Part shown: one piece after another, positions 9,536 through 11,048 of the stretch | Layout: each line of letters begins with the position of its first letter | Position numbering within the stretch: position 1 is the first letter of the stretch | Assembly (NCBI GenBank): GCA_934524965.1 | Contig: CAKSYU010000047.1 | Coordinates: 1 to 11,048 of the forward strand | Direction: 5' to 3' | Origin: an uncultured Angelakisella sp. | Lineage (GTDB): Bacteria; Bacillota; Clostridia; Oscillospirales; Ruminococcaceae | DNA length: 11,048 nt | Position numbers and translations under genes: made by a program | The notes under the pieces: model-generated | Seen by the model: only the letters and a program-made list of their open reading frames with translations | Databases searched by the model: none | Told to the model about the DNA's origin: nothing

Positions 9536-9576
9536 CCAGCCTTTTTCAAAAGGCTGGTCGCTTGCCGCAGCAAGCG
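9536..9576. repeat. Two adjacent perfect hairpins, dispersed-repeat-like
   Basis: CCAGCCTTTT/AAAAGGCTGG (9536-9545/9548-9557) is followed after one base by CGCTTGC/GCAAGCG (9559-9565/9570-9576, loop CGCA). On the plus strand a TCTTTTT tract follows at about 9583-9589. The preceding TAAAAAGTTTTGG and the hairpins resemble intergenic repeats I recall from gut clostridia; that resemblance is from memory and unverified. Confidence 0.55.
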
Positions 9577-9711
9577 AAATGCTCTTTTTGCACCCATCAA
9601 AAGCATCGGCAGATGGTTTCGATGAGAGCCACCTGCACCATCTTGCGCCTTAGTTTCCGTAGGGTGCTCCCATGGTAGCTGCTTAGACTTGTACCTTCGG
9701 AAGGAAAGTGT

Positions 9712-9754
9712 GAAAGGAAACCATCAGGGTAGGAAACCATCAGAGTTTCCTTTC
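9712..9754. repeat. Direct repeat nested in a 10-bp inverted repeat
   Basis: GAAAGGAAAC (9712-9721) and GTTTCCTTTC (9745-9754) are perfect inverted repeats. Overlapping the left arm, the 13-bp AGGAAACCATCAG occurs at 9715-9727 and again at 9731-9743, a 16-bp period. The right arm could therefore pair with either copy. Confidence 0.8.
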
Positions 9755-9769
9755 GCGTTGAATAAATAC

Positions 9770-9827
9770 TGATTTTGCACGCAGGGCAAAATCAGCAGCG
9801 GCAGGGCATAGCACTGCCGCGCCCTGC
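9770..9827. other. Overlapping stems, possible pseudoknot or alternative fold
   Basis: Hairpin A is TGATTTTGC/GCAAAATCA (9770-9778/9786-9794). Hairpin B is GCGGCAG/CTGCCGC (9798-9804/9814-9820). GCAGGGC at 9781-9787, which includes the loop of hairpin A, is complementary to GCCCTGC at 9821-9827. This pairing either competes with hairpin A or forms a pseudoknot with its loop. Read on the minus strand, hairpin A is followed by GTATTTATT and could weakly act as terminator for the minus-strand gene. Confidence 0.6.
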
Positions 9828-9895
9828 AAGAGAGGATTCCCCCTTGCTTGCGCTTTGTACAAACTATCCTGCTTCCGAGTAGGAGGGAAAGGGTA

Positions 9896-10711
9896 TTACT
9901 GGCTCAGCCCGCCGGTGGTGGTAAGGCTGACCTGTAAGGTCAGATCGGTCTGGGGGGCGGCACCGAGGGCATAGATGGTCAGTGCGCCGTCCTCGTTGGC
10001 GGCGGTCAGCGAGCGGACGCCCTGCTGCCGCAGTGCGGCAAGCTGCCGGGCGGTGGGGCGCAGCTCCACCATGGTCTGGGCGGTCAGCCCTGCCAATTCC
10101 GCCCCCTGGGTAAAGGGCTGGCTGCCGCTCCAGCCCACCGCCGTAAGGGTGATACTGCCCAATCGGCAGCCGGCATCGCCGATCTCGCCCTTTTCACCGC
10201 GATCTCCCTTTTCACCTTGGGGTCCGGCTTCGCCGGTATCCCCTTTTTCTCCCTTTTCGCCCCGCTCACCGTTAAAACGACCGGCTTCGGCATCTGCCCG
10301 CAGGGCATCAGCCGCCGCAACGGCGGCTTTGGTCTCTGTTAGCAGTGTCTGCACCAGTGTGGCGGTCGGCTCCTCCGGTGTGTTTTCGGTGGGCTGGGCG
10401 CCGGTACAGACCAGCCCAAGCGAGCAGCTCACCGTCGGCAGGACGACCTCCTGCGCGCGCGTGCCGTACACACCCACACGCAGGTGCGTGCCCGCGACCC
10501 GCAGGCACTCCCACGGGATAAAGCATTCATTCTCCGCGCCGAGCAGACAGCTGACGCTGACCGAACCGGCGGTGAACACGGCGGTGCGGTCGAGGCTGTC
10601 CCACTCCGGCGAAAAGCAGAACCGTACCGGCACCGCCTGCACCATGCCGCTGGTGAGCAACTCGGTCTCCGTGGGGGTGATGGCGGCGCCTGTGACTTGA
10701 CAAACGATCAT
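9896..10711 (-). CDS. Phage tail-fibre/baseplate-like protein with collagen-like repeat
   Basis: A protein of 271 residues. The N-terminal part (about 1-105), with FSPEWDSLDRTAVFTAG (33-49), CFIPWECL (63-70), GVYGT (80-84) and LPT (91-93), matches a pattern I know from tail/baseplate-associated proteins of Firmicutes phages. Next comes an Ala/Glu-rich helix (about 115-145), then 11 uninterrupted Gly-X-Y triplets (148-180), a collagen-like segment common in phage fibres. A small C-terminal domain (about 185-271) resembles phage fibre tips. The start at 10711 is set by AAGGAGG (10719-10725, minus strand), 7 nt away; an upstream ATG at 10795 lacks such a site. It runs convergent to the M23 gene, and no other phage gene is visible within the window. 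It could be the edge of a prophage to the right, a remnant, or a domesticated surface protein. Confidence 0.8.
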   Translation of the reverse strand: MIVCQVTGAAITPTETELLTSGMVQAVPVRFCFSPEWDSLDRTAVFTAGSVSVSCLLGAENECFIPWECLRVAGTHLRVGVYGTRAQEVVLPTVSCSLGLVCTGAQPTENTPEEPTATLVQTLLTETKAAVAAADALRADAEAGRFNGERGEKGEKGDTGEAGPQGEKGDRGEKGEIGDAGCRLGSITLTAVGWSGSQPFTQGAELAGLTAQTMVELRPTARQLAALRQQGVRSLTAANEDGALTIYALGAAPQTDLTLQVSLTTTGGLSQ

Positions 10712-10793
10712 AAATTTTCCTCCTTGAAAAATATCCCCTGCACTAATACGGACGAAAACGGAGAAATTTGCAGTGAAAGTGTTGAATTCGCAC

Positions 10794-10812
10794 AAACTTT
10801 TACAAAAAGTTT
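10794..10812. promoter_or_regulatory. 8-bp palindrome with 3-bp spacer, operator candidate
   Basis: AAACTTTT (10794-10801) and AAAAGTTT (10805-10812) form a perfect inverted repeat around ACA, 83 bp upstream of the fibre-like gene's start. No T-run follows on the minus strand, so it looks more like a protein-binding site than a terminator. Confidence 0.45.
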
Positions 10813-10852
10813 ACGGATTTGAGAGTTACTGGGAGGTTTGAGGTGCGTAAAG

Positions 10853-10889
10853 CCCCCTCGCCCTTTAGGGGAGGGGGTTGGGGGTGGGG
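10853..10889 (+). other. GC hairpin overlapping a strong G-quadruplex motif
   Basis: CCCCCTC-CCC (10853-10863, one bulged G) pairs with GGGGAGGGGG (10868-10877). The same G-runs continue as four runs of 4, 5, 5 and 4 G separated by 1, 2 and 1 bases (10868-10889), which meets the strict quadruplex pattern. Confidence 0.85.
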
Positions 10890-10986
10890 TGCGGACTGGT
10901 GGAAAATAGAAGCTGAAAATAGCAACAAAGACTTGCGGCATAGGGGGCGACTGATCCAAAAGTATTAGCCCACTGCCCCCATAGTT

Positions 10987-11048
10987 CCCCTCCTTTGAGG
11001 AGGGGAGAGGGGTGGTGGTTCGCCCTTCGCGCTCCAGCGCGCGGGCGA
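10987..11048. repeat. GC-rich hairpin element, cut by window end
   Basis: CCCCTCCT/AGGAGGGG (10987-10994/10998-11005) is a perfect hairpin. TCGCCC/GGGCGA (11020-11025/11043-11048) encloses CGCGCT/AGCGCG (11028-11033/11036-11041). The 11-mer GGGGAGAGGGG (11002-11012) also occurs at 6503-6513, at the left edge of the cloverleaf-like element, which suggests a related element here. Confidence 0.55.

Larger units (their letters stand above)
9499..9895. other. 397-bp structured intergenic region between convergent genes
   Basis: No convincing gene is present on either strand: short frames lack ribosome sites and resemble nothing I know. The region holds a pair of hairpins (9536-9576), a longer stem AGATGGT/ACCATCT (9611-9617/9637-9643), a direct repeat nested in an inverted repeat (9712-9754), overlapping stems (9770-9827) and a 10-bp palindrome TTTGTACAAA (9854-9863). 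Both flanking genes end here, so these are not 5' leaders of a visible gene. An untranslated RNA or a mobile intergenic element is possible, but I recognise no known RNA family. Confidence 0.5.
10712..11048. other. Upstream region of the fibre-like gene, hairpin and G-rich
   Basis: There is no supported gene in these 337 bp. On the minus strand there is a ribosome site just before the start codon, but no promoter close to consensus. The region carries a palindrome (10794-10812), a hairpin merged with a G-quadruplex motif (10853-10889), a GGGGGC/GCCCCC inverted pair (10943-10948/10975-10980) and GC-rich hairpins reaching the window end. Confidence 0.6.

Noticed and set aside
9712..9754. CRISPR array
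   Set aside because: Only two short copies with a 3-bp gap and no spacers of CRISPR size.
10708..10959. Minus-strand 83-codon frame upstream of the fibre-like gene
   Set aside because: It translates the G-rich hairpin and palindrome and lacks a ribosome site.

Overview
The window looks like chromosomal DNA of a GC-rich (roughly 60% by eye) low-copy Gram-positive gut bacterium, most likely a clostridium of the Oscillospiraceae/Ruminococcaceae type (Faecalibacterium/Gemmiger-like). The reasons are T-box control of aminoacyl-tRNA synthetases, strong AAGGAGG-type ribosome binding sites, a LysM-G5-M23 cell-wall enzyme, and many GC-rich intergenic hairpins. The genus is an inference; no rRNA gene is present to confirm it.

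Layout, left to right. Positions 1-185 are a T-box leader whose Stem I is cut by the window start. It controls alaS (255-2885, alanyl-tRNA synthetase). A hairpin-rich gap of about 217 bp leads to a small HINT-type histidine triad protein (3103-3435) with a strong terminator. A consensus-like extended -10 promoter then drives an unrecognised two-pass membrane protein with a charged coiled-coil tail (3568-4101). A second promoter, whose -35 box overlaps that gene's stop codon, starts a complete T-box leader (about 4133-4396) for thrS (4481-6418, threonyl-tRNA synthetase). The specifier codon ACC can be read directly from the Stem I pairing. thrS ends in a 14-bp terminator hairpin, followed by a cloverleaf-like multi-branched GC-rich element (6506-6615).

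The right half holds a membrane-anchored M23 metallopeptidase of 876 residues (6808-9438). It has a long lysine- and proline-rich cytoplasmic region, one membrane segment, a LysM-like domain, a G5 domain and an intact peptidase domain. After its terminator comes about 400 bp without a convincing gene but dense with hairpins, a tandem direct repeat nested in an inverted repeat, and overlapping stems that could form alternative folds or a pseudoknot. Convergent to it on the minus strand lies a lone phage-tail-fibre-like protein with a collagen-like Gly-X-Y stretch (9896-10711). The last 337 bp contain a palindrome, a strong G-quadruplex motif and further GC-rich hairpins running off the edge.

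How it fits together: alaS and thrS are housekeeping translation genes that each sense their own uncharged tRNA. The membrane protein and M23 enzyme look like envelope functions with their own promoters. The tail-fibre gene is probably phage-derived accessory DNA. I see no CRISPR array, transposase, tRNA or rRNA. The least explained material is the structured intergenic DNA at 6506-6615, 9536-9827 and 10794-11048, plus the conserved lysine-rich repeat in the M23 protein.
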